From positions 17,702,440 to 17,766,439 of the forward strand of contig CM071574.1 in NCBI GenBank assembly GCA_036426205.1: a stretch of DNA of 64,000 bases. The letters are read 5' to 3'. The translations under genes and the position numbers were made by a program. The notes below the pieces were generated by a model. The model saw only the letters and a list, made by a program, of their open reading frames with translations, was not told the DNA's origin and searched no databases. The DNA is from Ascaphus truei (Eukaryota > Chordata > Amphibia > Anura > Ascaphidae). Shown piece after piece: positions 47,896 through 57,842 of this stretch (the stretch's first letter is position 1; each line of letters begins with the position of its first letter).

Positions 47896-48577
47896 TTTTC
47901 ACCTCGGTGTAAGTTATAGGATTTTTATGTATCCTCCCATTTTATTTGGTGTTTGCTGACTTTACTTTTGTATACTGTATCTTTCCCTATAAAAGCTGCA
48001 GACCAAGCAATATCCTACATGTGTGTTTTTTTTAATAAATCATTTCTGTACTATGAGAAAATACTTGTACAGCAGCATTTAATAAAAACAACAACTCTGA
48101 ATGACATTTTTAAAGTATAATATAACAAGATTTTTTTTGTTTCTATAGCAACCATTTACAAAGTCACATCCCCTTCTGAAACAGGCTCCGCCACACCCCT
48201 TTTTGAGCCCTGCCCTCTCTCTTGCAGTGCACCAGTTGTATCTAGTGGCTGCCTGGTCACATGATCTTCCCCACAGAACTTTGCATCTTTGGTCCTCTTA
48301 TTGTATGGATTGTATTGATGTGTTTTTTTAAACAACAGCTTGGACTGCTGCTTTAAACCTCTTAGTTTAGTATCTCTGTTGTCTGACTGAGTGCTAGCCC
48401 ACTTTGTTTTGCTTTGGGTAACTCTGTGCTGTTTTTCCGGTGTGCTTTCTGGGAACCCTGTGACTCCTGCATTGGGTGAGGTTTCATTGTCCCCAGAAAC
48501 CACCGGGTGATGGTAACGCTGTATTCTTGTTAGTGCTTTGTTGGTGTGTATTTTGGAAGCCATGTAACTGCAGGTTT

Positions 48578-48622
48578 TGCACCTGGGGAGGGGTTATTTG
48601 TACCCCGAAATGTTGTGCACCG
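48578..48622 (+). ncRNA. Hammerhead-ribozyme-like motif, well-formed stem II
   Basis: TGCAC (stem I strand) precedes CTGGGGA in the CTGATGA position; then stem II GGGGT/ACCCC with a seven-base loop; then GAAA; then TGTT; then GTGCA, which pairs with the first strand. Order and spacing suit a type I hammerhead with minimal stem III. The core box has two changes (GG for AT), so cleavage is unlikely in this copy. Poly(A)-signal-like AATAAA occurs at about 48640, as at the end of a retroelement. Confidence 0.5.
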
Positions 48623-48639
48623 TGTCTCTTACATAAACT

Positions 48640-49208
48640 AATAAATGATCTAAATAGAGACATTTGCACTCGAATATGTACACGTATGTCTATTGTGTAC
48701 TTTCTTTACACATAGATTCATGTTGTGTTGCAGCTTCAAGAGAAACCTGTCACAGAGGACAGTTGGCAGCATCAGATATTCTGCTCCCCTACCTTCCTTC
48801 AACGGTGTCCAGGCAATTCATATTTTTTAATACACTTATTTTGTTGGACTTCTGAGTTGGAGGAGGTCGCAGTGCCCTCAGAAGCCACCAGGGAATAGTA
48901 CCCTGAGAGTTTGTGGTTACAGAGAAGAGTGGGAGGTACCCAGGGTGTAACTACACATTTCTGAGTAGTCCCCCTAGTGGACCGGTGGGTGAATCCCTAC
49001 CATCCATGTAGGTTGAGGCTAGAATTTTTTGTGCGTTTGGGCATCTTTTGGCCATAGCCTGGACAGGATTTCCTTGCAGTCAGTAGGACTGTTGCTATCC
49101 CAGCTGGTGGAGTCTGATAATACTCTGTATCGTTATCTTCTGCTTTTTGTGTACCCGTGATCTGGTGCTATTTCATCGGCACATAACATATACAGTAGCA
49201 TTGTTATG
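48640..49208. other. Unassigned, Penelope-flank-like
   Basis: No coding domain. Probably the rest of the element holding the hammerhead-like motif, but its end was not found. Confidence 0.3.
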
Positions 49209-49213
49209 TTGAC

Positions 49214-49806
49214 TGTAACAGGGGATTTATTCCTGTTCAGGAAATGTGCCTCTAATCCAGCAGTGTGGTGTTAACTGCTGGTAGTCAAATAAACAACACC
49301 ACCTGGCTGATTAGGTTTGTTAGAAAAGCCTCCATTTGAGACAGGAAGAGATATTTCCTGAGTCTCACAAATTGTGGGACTGACCATAGGAACAGATGTC
49401 TTGAGCCTGCCAGAAGAAACTGCACGCTGCTTGCAAGACACAGAGGAAAGCACCTCTAAACCTGAATGCTGATATAGCCTGAGAAAAGGCAGCAACACAG
49501 GAACAGAGAAGACTTTCCCTCCAACTACAAGAAACAGATAAGACTTCCCTTTATAAGACTTTTTTGTATATCTCCACATATCAAGATATATGTTTGGGGC
49601 TGGGAGACATGCTTATCTAAAGAGAGTTGTGGACTGCATAGGTTTTACTAGAAATACCCCCAAGTGAAACAGAAGCTTTGTTTGACCCCTTATTTGCATA
49701 TGTTTGGATGATTTTCTTATGTTAAAGAAACAGGCGCAATAAAAGCCTTATTTTATTTCACCTTAAAAAAGTCTCCATTGCATACCTCTGCGCACGTCCT
49801 CCTACA
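49214..49806. mobile_element. Solo LTR with 5-bp duplication
   Basis: 593 bp starting TGTAACAGGGG and ending CCTCCTACA, with TTGAC on both sides (49209-49213 and 49807-49811). It contains ATTTGCAT at about 49691 and AATAAA at about 49739 followed by a T/C-rich stretch, as in an R-U5 region. No internal retroviral or gypsy sequence is next to it, so it is most likely the product of LTR-LTR recombination. Orientation appears plus by the polyadenylation signal. Whether Ty3/gypsy or endogenous retrovirus cannot be said. Confidence 0.8.
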
Positions 49807-49811
49807 TTGAC

Positions 49812-50665
49812 CATTAGAGATTTCTCTATGAATAATAACTTTATCAATGGCAAAAGCAAGACATTTCTAATTCAAAGAAAAAATGCTAATGATATGGATA
49901 CAGTATGAAGACATATTGCTAAACCATATAATTTTCTGGTCAGATGAAATACATTGTTTTTATTGTGATCATTTCTAGAGCAGCTGCAAAAATATTTGAT
50001 GGGTGGTTACACAAAAGGTGCAGAGGGAAAAGTAAATAGAAAAAATAATTTCTATTATATTTTATACTTACTTATTTTATACTATACCTTTTTGTGCCAT
50101 ACTAGGCTTGTTTTAAAGTTTCTTCTGATATCAAATATATTTTCACCATAAGAAGTTGTTTGTGGATGTGCTGTGTGTATGCATTACTGTACTTCATGCA
50201 AGGTTTTATTTATTAATCATCATTTCATCTCACACATCACTTGGTATTTATTAATCACAGAAACTATAGCATCCTCTGAGGAGACTGTATGCATGTTTCG
50301 TGTAAATATGCAGCCGGCACACCTAAAGGTTAATAATTCATATCTTGTATTGTAAAATGCTAGGAAATGTTCAATGGCAACAGAAATTTAATTAATTATG
50401 CTGATTTCATATCTTATGCTGATTATCTCTTATCCAGAATCCTCAAGCCAAAAATGAACAAACTGTAGAAAAGTGTAACTCTATTTTAAGTGTGCCTTAC
50501 ATCAATTCCAAGAATTATTTCAAAATCACTTTTATTTCGAATGCTGCCTTAACAAGCACCAAAACACTAATATGGAAGCAAATACATTAAACAGTAGAAC
50601 CAAAGGTACTGTAGGCTGGAAAAAGGTGTAGGCTGAACATTTCTAAATGGACTGCAATTAATTGG
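49812..50665. other. No feature recognised
   Basis: AT-rich DNA without coding or repeat structure that I recognise. Confidence 0.5.
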
Positions 50666-51131
50666 AATGCATTCAATGATTACTTGTGGGGTGTGCTACT
50701 AACGTATTAGCGAAGCGCAACCCAAACTACAAACATGAACCTCATTCTGAGAGTACCCCAATAGCCCCACCCTCTCCCAACACTGCTCACAATTTTCAAT
50801 TTGTCCCAAAATCCGAAGAGGAGATTACACAAGCGCTCCTCAAATTAAAACTAAGCAGCCAACGTGGACCTGACTTACTGCAATCTAAGTTTCTAAGACT
50901 TAGTGCCCCAGCCATTGCCAAACCAATTGCTTCCATAGTCAACTCTATTCTGTTTCAAGCTATATCCCTAAGACCTGGAAAACTGCCAGAGTTGTCCCAA
51001 TCTTCAAAAGTGGGGACAAAAGCACTGTCTCAAACTACAGGTGAATCTCTCTTCTCCCAATACTATCCAAAGTCATGGAAAAATGTGTTCACTCCCAATT
51101 AAGCAATTACTATACCATGATAAATTCCCAC
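50666..51131 (+). pseudogene. Second fragment of the L2-like LINE
   Basis: Aligns with 16585-17050 almost without gaps: CATNVLAKRNPNYK, EEEITQALLKLKLSSQRGPD, then SAPAIAKPIASIVNSI. A small gap shifts the frame at about 50955, and similarity continues in the next frame to about 51131. It is truncated at both ends, before the FLDFAKAFDTVDH motif. It is an independent copy, not a duplication of the 16 kb one, since the flanks differ. Confidence 0.85.
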
Positions 51132-51173
51132 CCCCTGCTACAATAAAACCCAAATAACAATTAGAACAAATTA

Positions 51174-51565
51174 GTTACTGTAGTGGATATCCGCTATGGT
51201 AATGATGCTGCTTTAATGTAATTTTTATTAATAGTGTGGCGGAGCATGAGGTCTCCTGAAATTAACCGCATTGATTTCATCCTCGTGAACCACTTGCTTC
51301 CCGAGTTACAGGCCCTAGTATGGGGTGCCAGTAGCTCCTCCAGTATTTAAATCCAATGGTCACGTGACATGGAAGATTTTAAAATGGCGGCAATACCAGC
51401 ACCCGATGCCCCATACTGGGCCTGTAACTCGGGAAGGGGGTCCTTGAGGCAGAAACCAAAGCAGTTCGGCTCAGGAGACCCCCTGCTCCCGCACACTATT
51501 AATAAAAATGTAATTAAAACAGCTTCATTACCTTAGCGGATAGCCGCTAAGGCAATGAAGTGGTT
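51174..51565. mobile_element. Large fold-back joining family B and the family A motif
   Basis: A palindrome of about 390 bp centred near 51370. Outer ends carry GTGGATATCCGCTATGGTAAT at the left and CATTACCTTAGCGG/TAGCCGCTAAGGCAATG at the right. Both arms then run through TTTTTATTAATAGTGTG, GAGGTCTCCTG/CAGGAGACCCCCTG, and CGAGTTACAGGCCC/GGGCCTGTAACTCG. The inner arm block also occurs at 24780-24890. No target duplication confirmed. Confidence 0.7.
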
Positions 51566-51589
51566 AAGGCATAATAGCAGGTTTATTGA

Positions 51590-53045
51590 GGGCTGAGGGT
51601 GTGAGTGAAACAGGTATTTGGCCCTTCACTCACCCCCTCTGCCCCAATAAACATTACAATATGTATTAACCCCAAATACACAACCCAGCAACCCATGTGC
51701 CCCCACATAAAAATATTTTTATTTTTTATACACAGGATTGATACCAGAGGCCGGCAAGGGTCCTCAGGTGGTTCGTGGTCCCCGAGGGTCTCTGGGGGCC
51801 CTTGGATGTTCCTTGCATGTCCCCGCTGGCAAGCGGTACCAATCCTATGCACAAAAAAAATTGTCCAATACTTTGAAATAAATACACCCCCCTCCCCCCA
51901 TCTCTTCCCTTCCGCCCACCTAACACATACGGTACATTAATGGGCAAAATTACTATTATCCAGATATGGATAATAGTGCATTTGCCCATTTAAAATAAAA
52001 CATTAACCAGCAGAAATAAGGTAAAGAAAACGTACCCCTGCCAGCCTGCAAGGATGAAGGCCGTCCTCATCCTCATCATCGTTCATGTCCTCTGTTGCCA
52101 GCAAGCATTCAATAAAAATACAATCTAATGGCCCCTAACCCCTTAATCACCTTAGCGGTTAGTAACCGCTATAGTAATTAAGGGGTTAACCCACCCTCTC
52201 CCACTACTCACCCAGGTAGCCTAACCACCTTCCCCAGGCAACTACCCCCACCCTCCACCCATTCATTGGTACAGTGGGTACATCATGCTCATATAATATG
52301 GATATGATTTGCACTACAGCAATAAATCAATAAATGGTGAAGCAAAAACAAAAACCAGGCCCCCCAAAAAACACATTACATAGAAAAATAAACACGTTAC
52401 AAATGCCAATCAATCAATTGATTGGCACAGTAGGTACATCATACCCATATAATATGGGCATGATTTAACACTATGGCAATCAATGGTCAACCAAAAAAAT
52501 AAACAACCGTCAACAATATCCAATGCAATCAAAACAATCACCAAATAAACAACAATAAACATGTAAACACCACAAAATTACCAGCAATCAATTAAGCAAA
52601 TACCAAATGAACACCAGAATTAACTATTAAAACACCAAAAAAAACCACCAAGAAATAAAAGAAAGCTCCAAATAAACACCATTATTAAAAAGGAAAAGGC
52701 CAAAAAAAAAACACAATTAAAAAGCAAACAACAAAAAAGTTACAGAAATAAACAATTGAAAACACCACACAAATTCCCATAATTAAAAACCGAAACACAA
52801 AATAAATAGCAGAAATATTTAGAAGCAAAGAACAAAAATACATTTAAAAGAAATACAAGCAATAATTTGCCCCCAAAAAGCATTGCTTGTCACTGTATGT
52901 ATAGACCTAAATGGACATACATCAATACATTTGCAATCAATGGGCAATAAAATTAAAATAAAAGAAATACAATGAAAAAACCTGTAAAAATAAAATAAAA
53001 GAAGAGTGATAAAGATAAAAGACAGAAGAATTTTGTTACCTGTTC
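51590..53045 (-). repeat. Unnamed repeat family A, copy 3 (inverted)
   Basis: Minus-strand copy. From its head at about 53042 it shows donor-like AGGTAACAAAATTC, then TTGCCCATTGATTGC, then a long T/G-rich stretch, then two GCCCATATTATATGGG-type blocks (52426-52480 and 52271-52330), the palindrome CCTTAGCGGTTAGTAACCGC (52138-52190), the acidic reading EDMNDDEDEDGLHP (52100-52040) and the 64-nt block at 51926-51989. It lies head to head with copy 4. Confidence 0.65.
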
Positions 53046-53084
53046 CGGATCTTCAAGGTGGATGGCGTTGGATTGATTTTGATG

Positions 53085-53888
53085 ACGTTGTGGTATTAGA
53101 GCTTGCAGAATTACCGGGATTCGGAGGGTCAATGCTTCTAAAGGTAAGAAAAATATTGAATATATGTAGATGTATTTTTTCAGATTTTTTATTGTATTTT
53201 TTTTATTTTTATGTTTTTCATTGCCCATTGACTGATAATGTATTAATCTGTGCCCGTTTATGGTACAGATAAATATAGTAACAGTCAATGCATTGTTTTG
53301 GCAATAGCCCTTTTTGCTATTGATTGTTTTTTTATTATTTGTCTGTTTATTGTTTGGCTTAAATTGTTTGTTATTTGGCTGGCTTGTTTTGATTTCATTT
53401 TCCTATTATTTAGCATTTTTATAAAATTATTTTTTGTGTTGGCTACTGGTTTTTATTGATGTGTTGCCTAGTGGTTTTATTAATGAATTGATTTGCTGGC
53501 TATTGGTTTAAATTCATTCATTGTTTTGTTGGCTGGTGTTTAAAATTAATTAATTGATTGGTTGGCTAGTGCTTTTATTTTTTTAATCGTGGTGTTTAGG
53601 TGCTTGTGTATATGTTTTATTATTTGGGTATTTTTGGCCTTCATGCTTTTTTTATTAGGGTGACCATTGGCTGCTAGAGTGGATTATCATGCCCATATTA
53701 TATGGGTATGATGTACCACTATGCCAATCAATGGGTAGAGGCTGGGTATAGTGGGCCCAGGGTGGGTGGTTAGGCCTCCTTGATGGGTAGCTGGGGAAGG
53801 TGGGTTAACCCATTAATTACTATAGCAGTTATTAACCGCTAAGGTGATTAATCGATTAGGGGCCATTAGATTGTTTATTTTCCTGGAC
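53085..53888 (+). repeat. Unnamed repeat family A, copy 4 (truncated)
   Basis: Plus-strand copy facing copy 3. It has AAAGGTAAGAAAAA at 53140-53153, CATTGCCCATTGACTG, several T/G-rich subrepeats of about 40-50 bp (GGCTAGTGGTTTTATT type), CCCATATTATATGGG at about 53692 and the TTAACCGCTAAGGTGATTAA palindrome at 53803-53860. It stops within GGCCATTAGATTGT, where a fold-back (53889) begins, so the acidic segment and the 64-nt block are missing. Confidence 0.65.
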
Positions 53889-54172
53889 AGTGCTACTCCC
53901 AATATGACAAAAATACACAGTGAAATACCTATATATTCTCTTGAAAAAGGGTAATTGCTGGGTTACGACAGATCAACTATGATCATTCTTCTTCTAATTA
54001 TAGAGGTAAATAAGAATTTTACTCAGGTAGTGTTAGGACCTGCTAATGGTCATGCCTTGAAAGTGGCAGCAGGCTTAAGACGCTTTGGCCAAAGGGTTAA
54101 ACTAAATGACCCTTTTTCAAGAGAATATATAGGTATTTCACTGTGTATTTTTGTCACATTGAAAGTAGAACT
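53889..54172. mobile_element. Fold-back with perfect 47-bp arms
   Basis: 53906-53952 and 54109-54155 are perfect inverted repeats of 47 bp (GACAAAAATACACAGTG...TTGAAAAAGGGT); weaker pairing continues outside. The 156-bp centre includes GACGCTTTGGCCAAAG and AGAGGTAAATAAG-type blocks of family C. Coding absent. Confidence 0.65.
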
Positions 54173-54229
54173 GGGCTTCTTTGTTTTTTGTTGATATCAT
54201 AATTATATACAAATATATTCGGGGACAGT

Positions 54230-54720
54230 ACAAGGAGCTTTCAAAAGAACTATTCATCCCAAGGGCAGTACAAAGGACACGTGATCATCCCTTAAGGCTT
54301 GAGGAAAGGAGATTTCACCAACAACAAAGGAAAGGATTCTTTACAGTAAGGGTAGTTAAAATGTGGAATTCATTACCCATGGAGACTGTGATGGCAGATA
54401 CAATAGATTTGTTCAAAAAAAGGTTGGACATCTTTTTAGAAAGGAAAGGTATACAGGGATATACCAAATAAGTAAACATGGGAAGGATGTTGATTCAATG
54501 AGTAATCTGATTGCCAATTCTTGGAGTCAGGAAGGAATGTATTTTTCCCCTTATGAGATATTAGTGGATGATATTTCACTGATTTTTTTTGTTTGCCTTC
54601 CTCTGGATCAATATGCTGTAATTAGGGATATAGCATAAAGTAGCTGTCGTCTAAATTTAGCATAGGTTGAACTTGATGGACGTGCGTCTTGTTTCAACCT
54701 CATCTACTATGTAACCATGT
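54230..54720 (+). pseudogene. 3' end of a non-LTR-type element, C-terminal ORF relic
   Basis: Reads RDHPLRLEERRFHQQQRKG, FTVRVVKMWNSLP and TIDLFKKRLDIFLERKGIQG, which resembles the end of Jockey-superfamily ORF2 proteins (..WNSLP..FK.RLD). A further non-coding end follows (AGGTTGAACTTGATGGACG...TCATCTACTATGTAAC) with no long A-run. The last 70 bp recur inverted at 57772-57842, so this is a dispersed family. Clade not determined. Confidence 0.55.
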
Positions 54721-54759
54721 AACTATTTAAGTCCCATAACTTTTAGATGTGATGGATCT

Positions 54760-55110
54760 TTACTGTGGCAGAGTAAGAAATGTTTTGACCCACTGTAAAT
54801 CGTGGCCCTTAATAATATTTGTCCTTTGTTCTAGAAACCTTATATTTAGAGGACGCATGGTCTTCCCAATGTACTGATAACCACTTTTACAGAATAACAT
54901 ATATACCACATAAGGCGTAAGACAATTAATATGCCCCTTTACGCATATTTCATTTTGAATATGAGGTAAATGTATTATCTGTGTGTAAATGTTTACACAA
55001 TAATGCAATGGGTTATGCTACATTTATAATAACCTGACACTTCTGATATGGACATAGAGACAGACCCCTTAATATCTTCTAGTTTACTGGGTGCCAATAG
55101 ATTTTTTCTA
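54760..55110 (-). pseudogene. Penelope-like element, GIY-YIG endonuclease fragment
   Basis: On the minus strand a cysteine motif relic (GYYKCSITHC, about 55045-55010) precedes, after a stop and shift, CVKGHINCLTPYVVYMLFCK, SGYQYIGKTMRPLNIRFLEQ and RTNIIKGHD. This is the GIY-YIG domain of Penelope-like retroelements: VVY.L...G.QYIGKT, conserved arginine in IRF, and the QRTNI that replaces the usual EH..NI. The reverse transcriptase part upstream (55100-55300) is too decayed to read. This nuclease normally nicks target DNA. Confidence 0.8.
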
Positions 55111-55299
55111 GAGACCCTTTTTAAATCTAATGTAACAATTTTTTTAATCCGAAAAAATTACAAAAGTCATTTACTGCAGAATTGCTAGCCCACTTTGTAA
55201 ATACGTAAGTAAGAGCAATATAAGATCAATTTTTGTATGGTTCTACCCCAATTAATGGGGATTTGTATAAATTATATGTTGGTGTATAACCTATGTAAT

Positions 55300-56190
55300 A
55301 ATGTTGCGTTAAATATGTAATCAATGAATCCAAAAATTAAGAAAAGCTTTCAATTGACTGTAATATGATGGTGGTATTAAAAACAATGTCTTTAACTCTC
55401 ACTAGATGGAGTTAAAGTACAGCAAATAAGTAAAATGCAACTGCAATGCTCATCAAAAAAAAAAAAAAAACTTCCTTAATACCTTTGCAGGATATATTGT
55501 CTTCAATCATAATTTAGAATTAAACCTGTCTTTAAGGATCATCATAAAAATGAAAAATTAATGCAGTATTTAACAGCAACCTGAAAATATTGATAGTAAA
55601 TCCAAATAGCTTGATGAGATAAACTGTAGCAAAACATATTGGTAGGTACAGAATGTGCTCACCACATTCTAACAAAATGTATTAGTAATATTATATACAG
55701 TATGTTTCAATGCCTTAGGTGTGCAGCTAGGGAAAGAGATCTAGCCATACCTAATACATACCTTAATGGAAAACCTTAATGGAAAACAACTACAAAAACC
55801 CTTGGGTACCTTGAGAATTGGCTTGCAATTTATTAGTGGAATTTAACATTTTTGATTGTAAGTTTTTATTAACAAATGATCCATTTGGTTACATCTTTTG
55901 ATAAAAAACAAAATTATTTAAACCTCCTAGTGATGTCAAGGTAAATGCATTTTTAACTGGTACCTAAACTTAAATTTCATATTTCTCATTATTTTGTGCA
56001 AAATGAATCCTTCCCGCTAACACAAGAAAAGGCAACAAGCTAGGATTGTGCAACAAAAGAACAAATGAAATAAGCGAAAGTGTCTGAAAAGTTAAACAAA
56101 TTAAGCATTTATCCTATCTGTGATTTATAGTCTGTTAAAGTATAAGGTAAGCTGTTCCCTTCATTCTACTCGTTGTCTCTGCAATCGTGC
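55300..56190. other. No feature recognised
   Basis: AT-rich DNA with an A-run of about 17 near 55457. Decayed Penelope coding sequence may extend into its left part. Confidence 0.4.
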
Positions 56191-56267
56191 TACAGTAAGT
56201 GACAATGTACTTCTCAGATAGAATTAACACACACTTTCCCAGCAAGCTCAAACCCCAACACCCACCA

Positions 56268-56318
<51 letters not shown>
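56268..56318. repeat. (TA)n microsatellite
   Basis: About 24 TA units directly left of a TA-targeting MITE. Confidence 0.95.
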
Positions 56319-56321
<3 letters not shown>

Positions 56322-56650
56322 GCATACCCCAGTTTAAGTACACTCACTTTAAGTACACTCGCGAGTAAGTACATCTCGCTCAATAGGCAAACGGCAGCTC
56401 ACGCATGCGCCAGTAAGCACGTCCTGAACAGCAATACCGGCTCCCTACCTGTACCGAAGGTGTGCACAAGCGGGGAGACTATAGAGCCTGTTACAAATGC
56501 CTTATTTACATCAGTTATGCACGTATATGACAATTGCAGTACAGTACATGCATCGATAAGTGGGAAAAAGGTAGTGCTTCACTTTAAGTACATTTTCGCT
56601 TTACATACATGCTCCGGTCCCATTGCGTACGTTAATGTGGGGTATGCCTG
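56319..56650. mobile_element. Tc1/mariner-type MITE in a TA repeat
   Basis: Starts CAGGCATACCCCAGTTTAAG and ends GGGGTATGCCTG; the first 12 bases are inverted at the right end and TA lies on both sides. Inside, CACTTTAAGTACA is repeated near both ends. CpG-containing, non-coding. Insertion into a (TA)n tract fits TA target choice. Confidence 0.82.
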
Positions 56651-57158
56651 TATATCTCAAAAGGAGTGCTACTGGGTGTGGCAAATGTATACAACAAAAT
56701 ACAGGAAAGCCCAATGCTACATCCAATTGACAAAACATATAAGGTAATACGTATAAAGTTAAATACTTCAATAATAATATTTTCTTGGTTATTTAGTTAA
56801 ACCCTTTGGCCAAAGCGTCATAATCCTGCATACCAACGTCAAGGTATAACCAAATTTGTACGTCCTCATACTACACTGTGAACCTTTCCTTTTACCTCTG
56901 TATGAGGGGAAACAACCCTAGTAGGTCCAGTCCATACAGCAAAATGTGAAAACCTCCCAAGTAAAAAGGTGGGGTGGGGGTGAGCTCTGGGAGGAGGGCC
57001 ACCTACCTCCAAACAACTGTTTCCAGTTAGAAATTGACTTAACACACACTTTTCCTTCTCAGATAGAAGGAATAAGAGAAAAATATGCTGTGTATCATCT
57101 TTAATATCGAAGGTATAAAAGTAATGCACTTACATATTATGAAAATATTGGTGCTGTA

Positions 57159-57480
57159 AGAATCTCAGACCAGGACATCAATCTCCGCAAGCATCTCCAT
57201 CAGGCTCACCACGCCCCCCTGTTGATGTCACTAAAGACCCGGATGAGCGACTCCTCGCTTACTGCTGCGACTCTGCACACAGTCTGGTTCCTGCTAAGCT
57301 CTACAACACCTTCTTTATCCTTTTCAGAGGTGAAGAAGCCTAACAGTGAAATGCATAGGTTGTTGTAGAGCTCAGCAGTAACCGGACTGTGTGGGCAGAC
57401 AGTTATCCAGGTATTCAGTGGGTTGGGGAAGCCTGAGTGAGATGCGCGTGGAGGTTGACTTCCAGGTCTAAGATCCTTCC
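57159..57480. repeat. Fold-back element with hammerhead-like centre
   Basis: AATCTCAGACC...CATCTCCATCAGGCT at the left pairs, imperfectly, with AGCCTGAGTGAGATG...GGTCTAAGATCC at the right, and CACAGTCTGGTTCCTGCTAAG pairs with CTCAGCAGTAACCGGACTGTG. Arms are about 130-150 bp. The loop region holds TGAAGAAGCC-TAACAGT-GAAATGCATA (57331-57357). Confidence 0.6.
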
Positions 57481-57771
57481 TGCTCCAGTCCTTTGTATAG
57501 CACCAATATATTGATTTTATGTGAGTGCATTACTTTTTTAGCCTTGGATATTAAAGAGCATACAAAATATATTTTCTCTCCTTCCCTTTATCCGAGAGGT
57601 ATCATCAGGGCCGCCAATAGATTTGCTTTGGCCCGGGACAAATTTGAAGAATGGGGCCCTCACAAATGTTATAAAATAATTATACCTTAGTTTACTTTGC
57701 CCCATCATGTCTCTTCGCTTCCCCCTCATGCCTTTCTCCTTTTCCCCCCTAATGTCTCTCTCACACCCTTT

Positions 57772-57842
57772 AGTTACATAGTTGATGAGGTTCAAAGAGA
57801 CATATTTCCATCAAGTTCAACCTATGTTAAATTTAGATGTCA
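57772..57842 (-). repeat. Inverted copy of the 54230-54720 element end
   Basis: AGTTACATAGTTGATGAGGT...AGTTCAACCTATGTTAAATT is the reverse of the last 70 bp of 54230-54720. Confidence 0.75.

Larger units (their letters stand above)
56195..57100 (-). repeat. Unnamed repeat family C, inverted copy split by a MITE
   Basis: Reverse match to 38815-39625: GCTCAAACCCCAACACCCAC at 56245, CTTTGGCCAAAGCGTC at 56804-56819, TTTTACCTCTGTATGAGG at about 56889, CCTCCCAAGTAAAAAGGTG at about 56955 and TAACACACACTTTTCC at 57040. (TA)n and a MITE interrupt it at 56268-56650. No protein recognised. Confidence 0.55.

Noticed and set aside
46980..48050. Possible LTR holding the hAT at 47503
   Set aside because: It has CCAAT-like and AATAAA signals, but no matching termini or target duplication.
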